A stretch of 64,000 bases of DNA from Polytrichum commune (GCA_950295325.1 OX485806.1:5458001-5522000), one strand, 5' to 3'. Shown: positions 1 through 12,100, numbered from the stretch's first letter. A program made the numbers and translations. The notes: generated from the sequence alone by a model not told the origin.

Positions 1-1795
1 CATTTTGAAGCCTCAGCTTTAAGTTTCACATTACAGGTGCTCACTTTATATTTATCTAGTTGGCCTCATTTCAGGTTAGAATCTAACAATAAGAGGCCTC
101 GGCTCTAAGTTCAGATTTAAGGTAAACACTTTATGTTGTTTTAGTTGGCCTCATTTCAGGTTAGACTCTAACTCTAAGTGGCCTCATTTGAACTTAGAAA
201 CTGGCACTTTGAAGCCTCCGCTCTAGTTTGAGATTTCAGGTGCTCACTTTATATAAGTCTAGTTGCCACATTTCAAGTTAGAATCTAACATTTTGAAGCC
301 TAGGCTCTAGTATGAGAATTTGGGTGCTCACTTTATGTTGGTTTGGATGGCCTCATTTCAGGTTAGAATCTAACACTTTGAAGCCTCGGCTCTTGTTTGA
401 GATTTCAGGTGCTCACTTTATATAAGCCTAGTTGGCCTCATTTCAGGTTAGAATCTAACACTTTGAAGCCTAGGCTCTAATATGAGAATTCGGGTGCTCA
501 CTTTATGTTGGTTTGGATGGCCTCATTTCAGGTTAGAATCTAACACTTTGAAGCCTCGGCTCTAGTTTGATTTTTCACATGCTCACTTTATGTTGGTTTA
601 GTTACCTTCATTTCATGTTAGAATGTAAATCTTTGAAAGTGGCCTATAGGCTTAGATTTCAGGGTCTCATTTTATGTGGGTGTCCAATATATGGGTTTCG
701 GGACCGAAACCTTCCTTTGGAGGTCTAGAAGGTCACATTTTGAAGCCTCGGCTTTAAGTTTCAGATTACAGGTGCTCACTTTATATTTATCTAGTTGGCC
801 TCATTTCAGGTTAGAATCTAACAATAAGAGGCCTCGGCTCTAGGTTCAGATTTAAGGTAAACACTTTATGTTGTTTTAGTTGGCCTCATTTCAGGTTAGA
901 CTCTAACTCTAAGTGGCCTCATTTGAACTTAGAAACTGACACTTTGAAGCCTCCGCTCTAGTTTGAGATTTCAGGTGCTCACTTTATATAAGTCTAGTTG
1001 CCACATTTCAAGTTAGAATCTAACATTTTGAAGCCTAGGCTCTAGTATGAGAATTCGAGTGCTCACTTTATTTTGGTTTGGATGGCCTCATTTCAGGTTA
1101 GAATCTAACACTTTGAAGCCTCGGCTCTTGTTTGAGATTTCAGGTGCTCACTTTATATAAGTCTAGTTGCCACATTTCAAGTTAGAATCTAACATTTTGA
1201 AGCCTAGGCTCTAGTATGAGAATTCGGGTGCTCACTTTATTTTGGTTTGGATGGCCTCATTTCAGGTTAGAATCTAACACTTTGAAGCCTCGGCTCTAGT
1301 TTGATTTTTCACATGCTCACTTTATGTTGGTTTAGTTAACTTCATTTCAGGTTAGAATCTAAGTCTTTGAAAGTGGCCTATAAGCTTAGATATGAGGTTC
1401 TCACATTATGTGGCTGTCCAATATATGGGTTTCGGGACCGAAACCTTCATTTTGAGGTCAAGAGGGTCACATTTTGAAGCCTCGGCTTCAAGGTTCGAAT
1501 TACAGGTGCTCACTTTATATATATGTAGTTGGCCTCATTTCAGGTTATAATCTAACAATTTGAAGCCTCGGTTCTATGTTGAGGTTTCGGGTGCTCACTT
1601 TATATAAGTCTAGTTGGCCACATTTCAGGTTAAAATCAAAGACATTGAAGCCCTGGATATAGGTTCAGATTTCAGGTCTCACTTAATGTTTTGGATTTGA
1701 TGGCCTCATTTCAGGTTAGATTCTAACAATGTGAAGCCTCGGCTCTAGGTTCAGATTTCGGGTGCTCTCATTTGTCTAGCTCTAGTTTAGTTCTT
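1..1795 (+). repeat. Satellite array, forward orientation, ~85-bp units in a ~735-bp higher-order repeat
   Basis: Diverged ~85-bp units share the phrases GGCCTCATTTCAGGTTAGAA, TTTGAAGCCTCGGCTCTAG and GGTGCTCACTTTATATAAG. A unique landmark, TGTCCAATATATGGGTTTCG followed by GGACCGAAACC, occurs at 681 and 1415, and the variant unit beginning CATTTTGAAGCCTC occurs at about 1, 736 and 1470. Both give a higher-order period of about 734-735 bp. The array runs off the left edge and stops about 85 bp before the splice acceptor of the first recognisable exon at 1880, so it probably lies in an intron or the 5' flank of that gene. I see no coding potential in it. Confidence 0.9.
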
Positions 1796-1879
1796 TTGTC
1801 CAAAACATCTTGTCCAACTTATTAATTTCATTTTCATTTCAAAATTTGGTTTCCTCGTTCTTGTTCTCTCTTTGTGCAG

Positions 1880-3559
1880 CATGAGCTGGGTCTCGCTGCC
1901 GACGAGGGTGCACGTCTGCTTGTGGAGCAATCAGAAGGAGAAGTCTCCCCTGCTGACAAGGCGGCTGCGATGAAAGCCGCAGTTGAGAAGAGATCTCTGG
2001 CACTTCGCATGAAAATGGGAAAATTGGTTGCTGTGGCGAACCCGGAGCTTACCGACGGTTGGCTACGTGAGGTACGCACCCTGATCCTTTGTCCATATCA
2101 ATCTTTTAAGCTTATCCGTTTGACTGAGGAACTCACAAGAGCTCTGTCTTTCAGATTGAGCGACATTACACGTTAAACTCACTTTCCCCGGACCTCAACT
2201 TAGAGAAGTTGCAGCTCATTGCAACTTCAAGGGCGTCTCCGGCAATGAAAATAAAATGGCTAGAGTACTTTAATTCATCTGCTTCCACTCGTGAGGCCCG
2301 AAAGCTACCTCCCAAGCCTATCAACGAAGATAAATTGGCAAATTTCTTGGCAAAGGCTTGTTTCTGGGCAGGAGTAAGTCCACTGCTTCTATTCAATTTT
2401 CAGTTCATTGAATTCATCTTTGGCATGTAATTTACACAACTATCATTCTTTATTTCATCGACTTGATTTAGAAATTGGTCCAGCTGATGCTTATTTTCTT
2501 GCTTAACAGATCTCATAACAGGCCAGTCTCATTTTTTGACGAGACCATGCGTCAAGACCGAGTTCCTATCAACATGAGTATTGCCAGTGAGCCCATGTTA
2601 TTGCCAGCGTATATTGAAGACTGTCGCATGAAGTTATGGGACCATGCCTTCAGCACCTACTTCAGAGGACAAGATTCCTTCAAAAAAGGTGACGAGTTTG
2701 TTGGATTTAACGAAGCTGACCTAGTTGTCCGCCGAGTTCTTTTTCGGTGCGTCTCTAATCTTTAAGGACTTTTCATTAATTTCAGTAATTGGTTCAGTCC
2801 ATATTCTTTGTTTTGCTAGTTCGGACGTTGTTGATGTTAATGTTATGTGCTATTTCGTAACACAGGTACTTTAAGTACGAGCTTTTGGCGAAAGGAGCTA
2901 TTTCCAAAGATGACCTTCCTGTATTCTTGAACACATGGCTTGATAGATCAAACTCAGCGTGCATGTTCTCGGCTCTTCAAGAACGCACGTGGACAAGTTC
3001 TCACCTTACCGGCGGTGCCTGGTATCTTGATTGCGCTTTAAGTTTCACTCCTTCTTTTGAGACTGAGCTCAGGAAATCAAGGGAGGCTGTAGGTGAGTCT
3101 GGAATTGAAATGGTTGACTTACAGGCCATAGAAGATGAAAATGAGAGGGCAAAGGCAATGAAACGACGCATTGAAGAGGACCGAAAGAAAGCGCTGAGGG
3201 TCAAGGAAGCTAAGGAGAGAGCTGACCAAAAAGAGCGGGAGAAGGTGCAGAATTCGTTGGATAAGTCCACTAGAAAGGGGAAAAATAAGATGAACCCCCC
3301 TCCGGAGCCACAAGGTAAGAGTCCGGTTGCTCCAAGTCCCACATATGAATCTGGTTCTCATGCTCCAACATTTTCTAGAGGCACAAAACGCGACTCGTCC
3401 TACGAGCAGTTGAGTCAAATACCTACTATGACATCTGGGGAGGAGCTCGACATCCATATTGAAGAGCTCATTCTCAACTCCTCATTGGACGACGTTCTTG
3501 GCGGTGACACGGATGAATTCACCCCTTCCTACAACGACTTGAAAACATTCATGCTCAAG
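1880..3559 (+). CDS. N-terminal exon block of the methyltransferase-like gene (coiled-coil region)
   Basis: Four exons join in phase: 1880-2071, 2155-2373, 2484-2746 and 2866-3559. Acceptors are TTTGTGCAG, TCTTTCAG, GGTCCAG and AACACAG; donors are GTACGC, GTAAGT, GTGCGT and GTACTG. The first exon opens with an acceptor, so at least one exon lies upstream, within or beyond the satellite. The product starts with a helical segment, passes through an unrecognised region (AYIEDCRMKLWDHAFSTYF, then WTSSHLTGGAWYLDCA), and ends in a highly charged predicted coiled coil (NERAKAMKRRIEEDRKKALR) and a Pro/Ser-rich linker. The last exon ends in phase 0 and the next downstream exon (6492) starts in phase 0, so this block and the MTase-like block are probably one gene of at least 828 codons. 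Coding and splicing look convincing; I do not recognise the function of this half. Confidence 0.7.
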
Positions 3560-3629
3560 GTACTGCTCTTCCTTTAAATTTATGCATTTCAATCTTGTCA
3601 ATCCAATGGTGTGACCAGTAGAGTTAGAA

Positions 3630-6140
3630 AATTTGAGTATTTGCTCAACCTAGAACCGAGACTTCAAAATGTTTGATTCTAACCTGAAATGAGGCCGACT
3701 AGACTTATATAAAGTGAGCACCCGATATATGAACTTAGAGCAGAGGCTTCAAATTGTTAGATTATAACCAGAAATGAGGCAAACTAGATATATAAAGCGA
3801 GCACCTGTAATTTGAACCTTGAAGCCGAGGCTTCAAAGTGTTAGATTCTAACCTGAAATGAGGCCAACTAGATTTATATAAAGTGAGCACCCGAAACCTC
3901 AACATAGAACCGAGGCTTCAAATTGTTAGATTATAACCTGAAATGAGGCCAACTACATATATATAAAGTGAGCTCCTGTAATTTGAAGCTTGAAGCCGAG
4001 GCTTCAAAATGTGACCCTCTTGACCTCAAAATGAAGGTTTTGGTCCCGAAACCCATATATTGGACAGCCACATAATGTGAGAACCTCGTATCTAAGCCTA
4101 TAGGCCACTTTCAAAGACTTAGATTCTAACCTGAAATGAGGCCAACTAAATCAACATAAAGTGAGCACCTTTAATCTGAACCTAGAGCCGAGGCCTCTAA
4201 TTGTTAGATTCTAACCTGAAATGTGGCCAACTAGACATATATAAAATGAGCACTTGAAATCTGAACCTAGAGCCGAGGCTTCAAATTGGTTGATTCTGAC
4301 CTGAGATGTGGCCAACTAGACTTATATAAAGTGAGCACATTAAATCTGAACCTAGAGCCGAGGCCTCTAATTGTTTGATTCTCACCTGAAATGTGGCCAA
4401 CTAGACATATATAAAATGAGCACTTGAAATCTGAACCTAGAGCCGAGGCTTCAAATTGGTTGATTCTGACCTGAAATGTGGCCAACTAGACTTATATAAA
4501 GTGAGCACATTAAATCTGAACCTAGAGCCGAGGCCTCTAATTGTTTGATTCTAACCTGAAATGTGGCCAACTAGACATATATAAAATGAGCACTTGAAAT
4601 CTGAACCTAGAGCCGAGGCTTCAAATTGGTTGATTCTGACCTGAAATGTGGCCAACTAGACTTATATAAAGTGAGCACCCGATATATGAGCTTAGAGCTG
4701 AGGCTTCCAATTGTTAGATTATAACCTGAAATGAGGCTAACTACATATATATAAAGTGAGCTTCTGTAATTTGAAGCTTGAAGCCGAGGCTTCAAAATGT
4801 GACCCTCTTGACCTCAAAATGAAGGTTTCAGTCCCGAAACCCATATATTGGACAGCCACATAATGTGAGAACCTCATATCTAAGCCTATAGGCCACTTTC
4901 AAAGACTTAGATTCTAACCTGAAATGAGGCCAACTAAAACAACATAGAGTGAGAACCTAAAATCTTAGCCTATAGCCAACCTTCAAATTCTAGATTCTAA
5001 CCTGAAATAAGGCCAACTAAAACAACGTAAAGTGAGCACCTTAAATCTGAACCTAGAGCCGAGGCCTCTAATTGTTAGATTCTAAACTGAAATGAGGCCA
5101 ACTATACATGTATAAAGCGAGAACCTGAAATCTCAAAGTAGAGCCGAGGCTTCAAAGTGTTATATTCTAACCTGAAATGAGGCCAACTAGAACAACATAA
5201 AGTGAGAGCACTTGAAATCTGAACCTAGAGCCTCGGCTTCAAAGCTTTAGATTATAACCTGAAATGAGGCCAACTAGATATATATAAAGTAAGCACCTGT
5301 AATTTGAACCTTGAAGCCGAGGCTTCAAGGTGTGACCCTCTAGACCTCAAAAGGAAGGTTTCGGTCCCGAAACCCATATATTGGACACCCACATAAAGTG
5401 AGAACCTGATATCTAAGCCTATAGGCCACTTTCAAAGACTTAGATTCTAACCTGAAATGAGGCCAACTAAAACAACATAAAGTGAGCACCTTTAATCTGA
5501 ACCTAGAGCCGAGGCCTCTAATTGTTAGATTCTAACCTGAAATGAGGTCAACTAGATATATATAAAGTGAGCACCTTTAATTTGAACCTTCAAGCCGAGG
5601 CTTCAGGGTGTGACCCTCTTGACCTGAAAATGAAGGATTCGGTCCCGAAACCCATATATTGGATAGCCACATAATGTGAGAACTTGAAATCTAAACCGAA
5701 AGCCACTTTCAAAGAGTTAGATTCTAACCTGAAATGAGGCCAGCTAAAATAACATAAAGTGAGCACCTGAAATCTGAACTTAGAGCCGAGGCCTCTAATT
5801 GTTAGATTCTAACCTGAAATGAGGCCAACTAGACATTTATAAAGTGAGCACCCGAAATATGAATTTAGAGTCGAGGCTTCATATTGTTAGATTCTAACCT
5901 AAAATGAGGCCATGTAGACATATATAAAGTGAGCACTTGAAATATGAATTTAGAGCCGAGGCTTCATATTGTTAGATTCTAACCTGAAATGAGGCCACGT
6001 AGACATATATAAAGTGAGCACTTCAAATATGAATTAAGAGCCGAGGCTTCATATTGTTAGATTATGACCTGAAATGAGGCCACGTAGACATATATAAAGT
6101 GAGCACTTGAAATCTGAACTTAGAGCCGAGGCTTCAAAGT
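3630..6140 (-). repeat. The same satellite in inverted orientation, filling an intron
   Basis: This is the reverse complement of the array at 1-1795, with units reading GTTAGATTCTAACCTGAAAT followed by GAGGCCAACTAG, TATATAAAGTGAGCACC and GAGCCGAGGCTTC. The landmark GGTCCCGAAACCCATATATT recurs near 4043, 4831, 5364 and 5640, so higher-order spacing is irregular (about 790, 530 and 275 bp), unlike the regular 735-bp spacing of the forward block. The block lies between the donor at 3560 and the acceptor at 6491, that is, inside one ~2.9-kb intron if the two coding blocks belong to one gene. Confidence 0.9.
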
Positions 6141-6143
6141 GTT

Positions 6144-6472
6144 GATATGAATTTGAGCTTGACTGTGGGTTGAGGGAATCTGGTTTGGGGGTTAGGAGTT
6201 GATATTTGACTGATTATGATTTGAGTCTAAGGGTGGGTGAGGGAAGAGGGGATTCTGGTAGGGGGTAGATGTATAAAGTTTTGATTTTTCTAAGACTCTG
6301 AAATTGAAATGTAGGACTTGTAAGAGGTCTCTCGGCCCCAACACACTCTGTTTAGGGTCTAATATGTTAGTGATTTTGATATGAATTTGAGCTTGACTGT
6401 GGGTTGAGGGAATCTGGTTAGGGGTTAGGAGTTGATATGTGACTGAATTTGATTTGAGTCTAAGGGTGGCTG
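6144..6472 (+). repeat. Two ~95-bp direct repeats, 234 bp apart, next to a splice acceptor
   Basis: The segment beginning GATATGAATTTGAGCTTGAC and ending near GAGTCTAAGGGTGG occurs at about 6144-6238 and again at about 6378-6471. It does not resemble the satellite. The second copy ends about 20 bp before the acceptor of the exon at 6492. A ~135-bp spacer lies between them. This may be a local duplication or the ends of an old insertion. Confidence 0.75.
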
Positions 6473-6491
6473 GGGGTTGAGCTGGGTGCAG

Positions 6492-7975
6492 CACTCAAAA
6501 GACAAAATCCGGCACTACAAGGGTTCTCCGGAGGACCATCCCTGTTTGGACTTGATTCTTGCAGATATACCGGAAGGTCTTCCTGTTCCTGGCATATCAG
6601 ACCCACCGTCGTCCATTCCCGCTTGGAATCAAGAATCGAAAGAGTGGTTACAACCACTCTTTGACTTTGCCGACGAACATCTGCACGACGACGGGGCAAT
6701 TATTTTGTTTCACCCTTTTCGCATGAGTACGAAGTCCAATATTCTTGGATATTGCAAATCGTATGGTTTTGCAATTCGGAAAGAGTGGTGGGGAATGAAC
6801 CGCCTTCATCTCACATCCCCATTAAATCCAGCATCAACTGTAAGATAAACCTTATGTCTTCTTGCTGATCACCGCATTCAGTTTCAATTTAATCCTTGAG
6901 GTAGTTCTGAGTATAGACCCACCTAAGTATTATACTCATGCAGTTGTGTTGTTTACTTTGTAAACTAATGTTGTTCTTTATGTCTGGTACATTGTAGACC
7001 ATGAGGTTCGGTATTTCATTGGCGGTCAGGAGCGTGCCGGGGTCACCTCCATCGAAGTTTTCATTTCGCCTTGTCCCTGCATTGGATCCTTATGGGGTGG
7101 ATGTTGCATGGGATGATATTCTCCAGAACTTGGTCTCTCGTGAGGACCAGCTAACTAATGGATCCACACCATGGCGAGGGCCTCGTGAAAAATCTGTGCT
7201 TCTAATGCAAATGCTAATTGAAGCATGTAGCTCCCCATGGGATATTATTCTAGACTGCACGGCAGCGACCGGTATGTCTTTGTAATCTTCCATTTCAGTT
7301 GGTTAATCGTTAATATTGTTTTGGTCTACAAAATTCATAGTTATTTTTGTACTAAGTTTTTTCCAACTTCTTTATTTGCAGGATCTTCCATTCATGCATG
7401 CCGCAATTTGCACCGTCACATTGTGGCATTAGAGGCTGATGTTGATATTTTTGAGGCCTTACTTGCTCCATTGATTATCTCTAGAGCAGCCTTTGAAGTC
7501 ACTCTTGAAGACCGTGTCACCAGTTTAGAGGATCCTGAGGGTGAAGATATCCCCGTAGAGAGGATTGTGAAAAGATCTCGGTTTACTAAGTGAGTAAGGT
7601 CCACAAATTCTCTTACCTGTGTTATGTTTTTTGCTGTCATTTCTTATAAAGTTGAGTTATGAACATGGTACCATTGGCATTTGCAGATGCAATAAATTGG
7701 GCTATCCTATTCACCGGCCTTTTTTTTGTGACCCTAAATTCTATCCTAGCCCTCCAAAGTCTTGGCAACTTCCTACATATGCAAATGATATTGCTAATCA
7801 ACTAGCTGGAGGTTCTTATCAGACTTTTACATCTAAATATCGTCCGGGAAGAGTTTTAGAGTTTTTGGATATAGAAGCTTTAGAATCTGATGGTCAGGCC
7901 TCCTCTGATGCAGATATTACTGATTCTAGAATGTCTTCATCATCAGGTGATCACAGTGATTCGGATATGATGTAA
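6492..7975 (+). CDS. DNA amino-methyltransferase-like domain (beta-class, PF01555-like), probable pseudoenzyme; C-terminal exon block
   Basis: Four exons join in phase: 6492-6839, 6998-7271, 7382-7589 and 7687-7975 (stop TAA). Introns are 84-158 bp with acceptors GTGCAG, ATTGTAG, TTTGCAG and TTTGCAG. The product has the motif order of beta-class N4-cytosine/N6-adenine MTases. A motif IV-like strand, LDLILADIPEG, comes first, then a helix and strand (DDGAIILFHPF). After a variable region come a motif X-like helix and a motif I-like strand-loop, EKSVLLMQMLIEACSSPWDI then ILDCTAATGSS and HIVALEAD (family pattern: LDPFAGSGTT...IGIE). The catalytic (D/N/S)PP(Y/F) is replaced by DIPE and the AdoMet loop FxGxG by TAATG, so activity is doubtful. 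A Cys/His segment (CNKLGYPIHRPFFCDP) and a Ser/Asp-rich tail (SSSSGDHSDSDMM) end it. The motif assignment is mine, by eye; a structural comparison would settle it. Confidence 0.65.
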
Positions 7976-8324
7976 TAGCTTCATGTGAATGTCTGTGTAC
8001 TATCTAATATACCATTTTTTCTTCCGTTGGTTTTTCAGTTTGTGCACTCATTCCGCATGGAATTCATTGTATGTGTATCACTTTCGGAGTTTTTGGGATT
8101 GCATATATGAAATTGCATATTTAAGTTAACTTTTGACTTCGTTTTTTTTTATATTGTTCAAAATATTTTCTAACACCACTTGGTTACTTGTTAATGTTTG
8201 AGTGTTTGGATTTATAAAGTGTGGTGTGGTTTTTAATATTCCAATTGTCTTGTTGAATGCATCTTGTCGTTGTTCTCAAATAACACTACACTTTTGTGGT
8301 CGTCAACTAGTAGACAATCTAAAG
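7976..8324 (+). other. 3' flank of the MTase-like gene, no gene seen
   Basis: AT-rich sequence following the TAA at 7973-7975, with T-rich stretches such as TTCGTTTTTTTTTATATTG. It probably contains the 3' UTR. I see no coding region and no canonical AATAAA close to the stop. Confidence 0.5.
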
Positions 8325-8562
8325 ACAAGTAGCCAAACCAAATACACCTAACATTTTGATTTCTCAAGCATATCCTACCCACAAGAAAGAGGCCTCGGAT
8401 CCGAGGCCTCTTTCCAAACCTCCTCCTCATGCTAGAACATACAAGAAATGGCCAAATGCAAAAACAAGTAACCAACTCAAATATACATAACAGTTTGATT
8501 TTCAAGCATAAGCTACCCACAACTAAGAGGCCTCGGATCCGAGGCCTCTTCCCATAGGTCCA
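8325..8562 (+). repeat. Two ~136-bp direct repeats, each with a perfect palindrome
   Basis: The units align as CAAACCAAATACACCTAACA versus CAACTCAAATATACATAACA, followed by TTTGATTTCTCAAGCATA versus TTTGATTTTCAAGCATA. Each contains a spacer-free perfect palindrome centred on GGATCC: 30 bp at 8385-8414 and 26 bp at 8525-8550, both with core GAGGCCTCGGATCCGAGGCC. The arm AGAGGCCTCGG also occurs in the satellite blocks at the left of the window (for example AAGAGGCCTCGGCTC near 826), so the palindrome may derive from a head-to-head satellite junction. Confidence 0.8.
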
Positions 8563-8866
8563 CCATCTTCTCAACCACACTGAATTTTCCCACGGCCATA
8601 GGGACTTGTTGGTAATTTTAAGAAACTTTTGGTCCTAAAAATTAGGCACTCCATAAATATCGGCCTCATAATTCCAAAATTAAACTTGAAATATGTCCTA
8701 AATCCACGGTCATAGGGGTCCTAACTTTAGTTAAATGGAGTTTTAAATTTTGATTTTCTGCTCACGAGATCTGCTCACCGCTCACATCGTAGCATTCCTG
8801 GTGCCCACCCTGCTAAATATATTTACGACATGTTGACTAGACCTAGTCAAGCATTAGTCTAGACCT

Positions 8867-9111
8867 AGTCACTGGTTAGTCAACAACTAGTCACTGGTTA
8901 GTCAACCATGAGTCACTGGTTAGTCAACCATGAGTCACTGGTTAGTCAACCATTAGTCACTGGTTAGTCAACCATTAGTCACTGGTTAGTCCAGCATTAG
9001 TCACTGGTTAGTCAAGCATTAGTCAAACATAGACTAGAGATGCCCATTATACTGGTTAGACAAGCATTAGACAAGCATTAAGACAAGCATTAGACAAGCA
9101 TTAGACAAGCA
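8867..9111 (+). repeat. 22-bp and 11-bp minisatellites with GTTAGTCAAC motifs
   Basis: About seven copies of a 22-bp unit with core AGTCACTGGTTAGTCAACC (8867-9020) are followed by about five copies of AGACAAGCATT (9058-9111). The core contains TTAGTCAAC, and short TAGTCAA/TTGACTA words also occur upstream (8830-8870) and in introns of the neighbouring gene (10,310-10,350). Short subterminal repeats of this kind are typical binding sites for CACTA TnpA-type proteins, and the adjacent gene encodes such a protein, so this is probably a subterminal region. I could not identify a terminal CACTA sequence here. Confidence 0.7.
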
Positions 9112-9137
9112 TGTATCAAACATAAGCCAAGCATAAG

Positions 9138-12100
9138 TCATTGTCCTACCTTTGAGATTTTTGATGCGCCTTTCTTGGGGAGCTGCTTCTTGCCAATCTT
9201 CTCCGATTCCTTTTCCACTACATGCTTGGCTCGTAATTTGCGGGGCATTTGCGGTGACTGCATTCCAACCTGTAGCTTTTGCAACTCCGTGGCCCACGCC
9301 CTCTTCTTCGGAGTGAATGCAACATCGCTGGCCACCTTCTCCCTGGAGCCGGAGCTTACCTCCTGATCGTTCTGAGTCTCCAACTTTGCAACCTCCTGCG
9401 CAGTGGGACCTTCATCTTTTGCCTTCCGTTTCTTTCCCTGTTCAAAGTATCCACCCCAGTAGCATTTAGTCTAGCAAATTTATATCACTCCAAAGCTAGC
9501 CAACTTTGCGCTAAGAATGAACTTCACATTTCATACTCGAGTGCTCAACAACATAAGCTACTATTACTCAGGACATGATCTCTACTTTACTATGTTGTCG
9601 TCACAAACTCTATGTTCAGAATGTCTTTGTAGTCACCTCTTGCTCATGTGTAGTGTGTGCGTGTACCACATGAGCTTCGTCAATTTGAGGAGTATCTTCT
9701 CTTGAATGTCCCTTGGATTTTGGTGAGGCCAAATTCTGGTTTGGGAACTACACAACATGGGCAACAATACGACCTTAATGTTTAGGATTTGGCAGTCATA
9801 GCACGTGAACTCTACCAATGCATTTAAACCAAGTTGAGGTTTGGAATTAAAAACGTACCGAGTTGGGCAAGCACTCGGTGCTACACGTGTTCGGAGTTGA
9901 CTGCAGTTGCTCGAAAAACGAAGGCTGCTGAACATTGGATGTAGTAGGGTCTGGAACAGCTGGTATGTTTAGTGCTGTCATAATTGCCTTCATACTTGCC
10001 TCCATCCCAGCCATTCGGGTATAGAAGTCGCGTTTCATCGACTTAAATTCCATTGCCAGGGACGTCGACGGCTCCTGCACTCCGCTTCCGCTACCAGAAA
10101 TGTGGGACACATTTGGCGTGCCTGCCGGCTGCTTCTTGCGAGATTTTTGGCGTAGCATCTCCAACTCTATCTCCTCGCGGCTTGGATCCCGTTGCAACTC
10201 TGTTGCCTGCACCAAGACCCTCTTGCATTGCATTCCATTAATCAGACATGAACATAGTTACAGAGTTCCATATATATGCTTAAACAAGTCCTGAAGTGCT
10301 GAGGAACTTTAGAACTAGTTGACTACCACTACAGAAATGGTTGACTAGAACATTACTACCAGGTCTGTGAATGATGACTATAGTATTACTAGGACTTCAC
10401 TGGATGTCTACTCGACTTCGGCTGGAGCCAGTGGAATCGAGAACGAGGGTGCGCATCAAGTGCAAAAGTCAGAGGTGTTAGAAGACTCACAAAATAACAC
10501 TCATAAAGCGAAGCAGTCAGTGGGCTACTATACGAAGATCTAACATCACCTGCACATAAAACTCAAGAATGTGCACACATATACCCTAAACACAACTCAA
10601 ATGACTACCCATCTAGAGACACTCTCGGAACAGAACTTTGTGGTCCTAGACTAGACTAACCAGAATCGGGTGTGGAAATCACATTTTTGGCATTAGTGAA
10701 GATGAAATATAACAATATCAACAATGAGTAATCTTCTCTAGTATGCTGCATATGTTATAGTTACACTGGCAGAATTCATTGAACTTAGTTTGAATTACAT
10801 AAGAAAACCCAAAAGTTGTCCACATCTAACTGGTTGGACTTGGAAACTCTAGAATTTTAGGAATAAAGCAACCCACAACTCCGGGAATGAAAAGGGTTGA
10901 AAGAAATGCACAGTAATCTAGGTCTATAAAGAACGTTGATTCTTGCCTGACCTTGAAATGTCAAACTACAAACTCAGCAAAAACCTTATACCCAGAATCT
11001 CGGGAGAAATATAATCTCACCAGATATTTATTCCTCTAAACTTAACATTGATCGAACCTGGAGAACAACAGGAAGCAATATAGACACACAACAGAAAGTT
11101 AATGGTTAAATCCAGGGACTGGTGACCAGGAAATTGTATGAGCCCAAAAGGAGAGGACGTGTAAATGGACTTATATTGGCCATAACCCTACAAGTTCAAG
11201 ACTGCAGAAAAATTATCCGAACATTATCTGAGGAATTTAGAGAACTTACCTCAAATTCCAAAAGAAATCGAGAAAGATGAACACGTAATTCAAATGAACA
11301 CACAACTCAAATGACTGCCCAACTAGAGCAAGTCGTAGTCGTATGTTCCTTTCACAGTATGCGGCGTATGCTGAAATCTAAAAGCAATCAGTTCTTAAAA
11401 CTTACGAGGCTTAAACTAATTTCTTGCACCTTCTAGTTTGGTTCTAAATGCAGCATTCTAGATATGAATATTAAGTGGGCTTTGAGGAAGTAGACCATGG
11501 TTGCCTGAGCAGAAATCCAAACCGAAGGAAGGTGGATTCTTGGCTACAATCTTAGTTATTGGCAAATGCTATCAGGTATAATCTGAGATTCTGGGACACA
11601 ACATTTAATTGCATGTGAAAATGCGGGGTCCAGGTGACAGTGGTTTACCTGGACTAGGGAGGTACCTCTCTACTGCTCATCAGATTGTCATCGTTTCTTA
11701 GGCTTCGTCATCAAAAGCGACGTCACGTAGGTTCACATGTAAACTTACAAGGAGTCAAAGATGAGTAGCTAAGTGAACATGTTGATTAGAGTCCTTTTAA
11801 GCTGGATTGAACTCTTCCAGGCGAGAGCAAGGCTAGCAGAAGAGGAACTTCAGCGGGGGAGAACAAAACTAATGTAAGCAACTGTACCATTAAAAATGTC
11901 TATGTGCTCACTTCAGTTGCATCACAAGAGAAGTTCTCTTAAATCCCATATTGACTGCATTTCACCTTCAACGTCCTAAATCCATTATATCCGTGCACTT
12001 CCACTTAGCAAATAAACAATTGATTAGGATTTCATTCCCGAATTGGAACTGTGAATAAAGCATGTAATTACCTTGGAAGCCAAAAACATTACGGAGGCTA

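Noticed and set aside
1-6140. Periodic repeats with TATATAAAGTGAGC considered as an array of promoters
   Set aside because: The TATA-like word is part of the satellite unit and recurs every ~85 bp; nothing else suggests transcription starts.
8867-9030. Regularly spaced 22-bp repeats considered as a CRISPR-like array
   Set aside because: They are directly adjacent tandem copies without unique spacers, and the context is eukaryotic.
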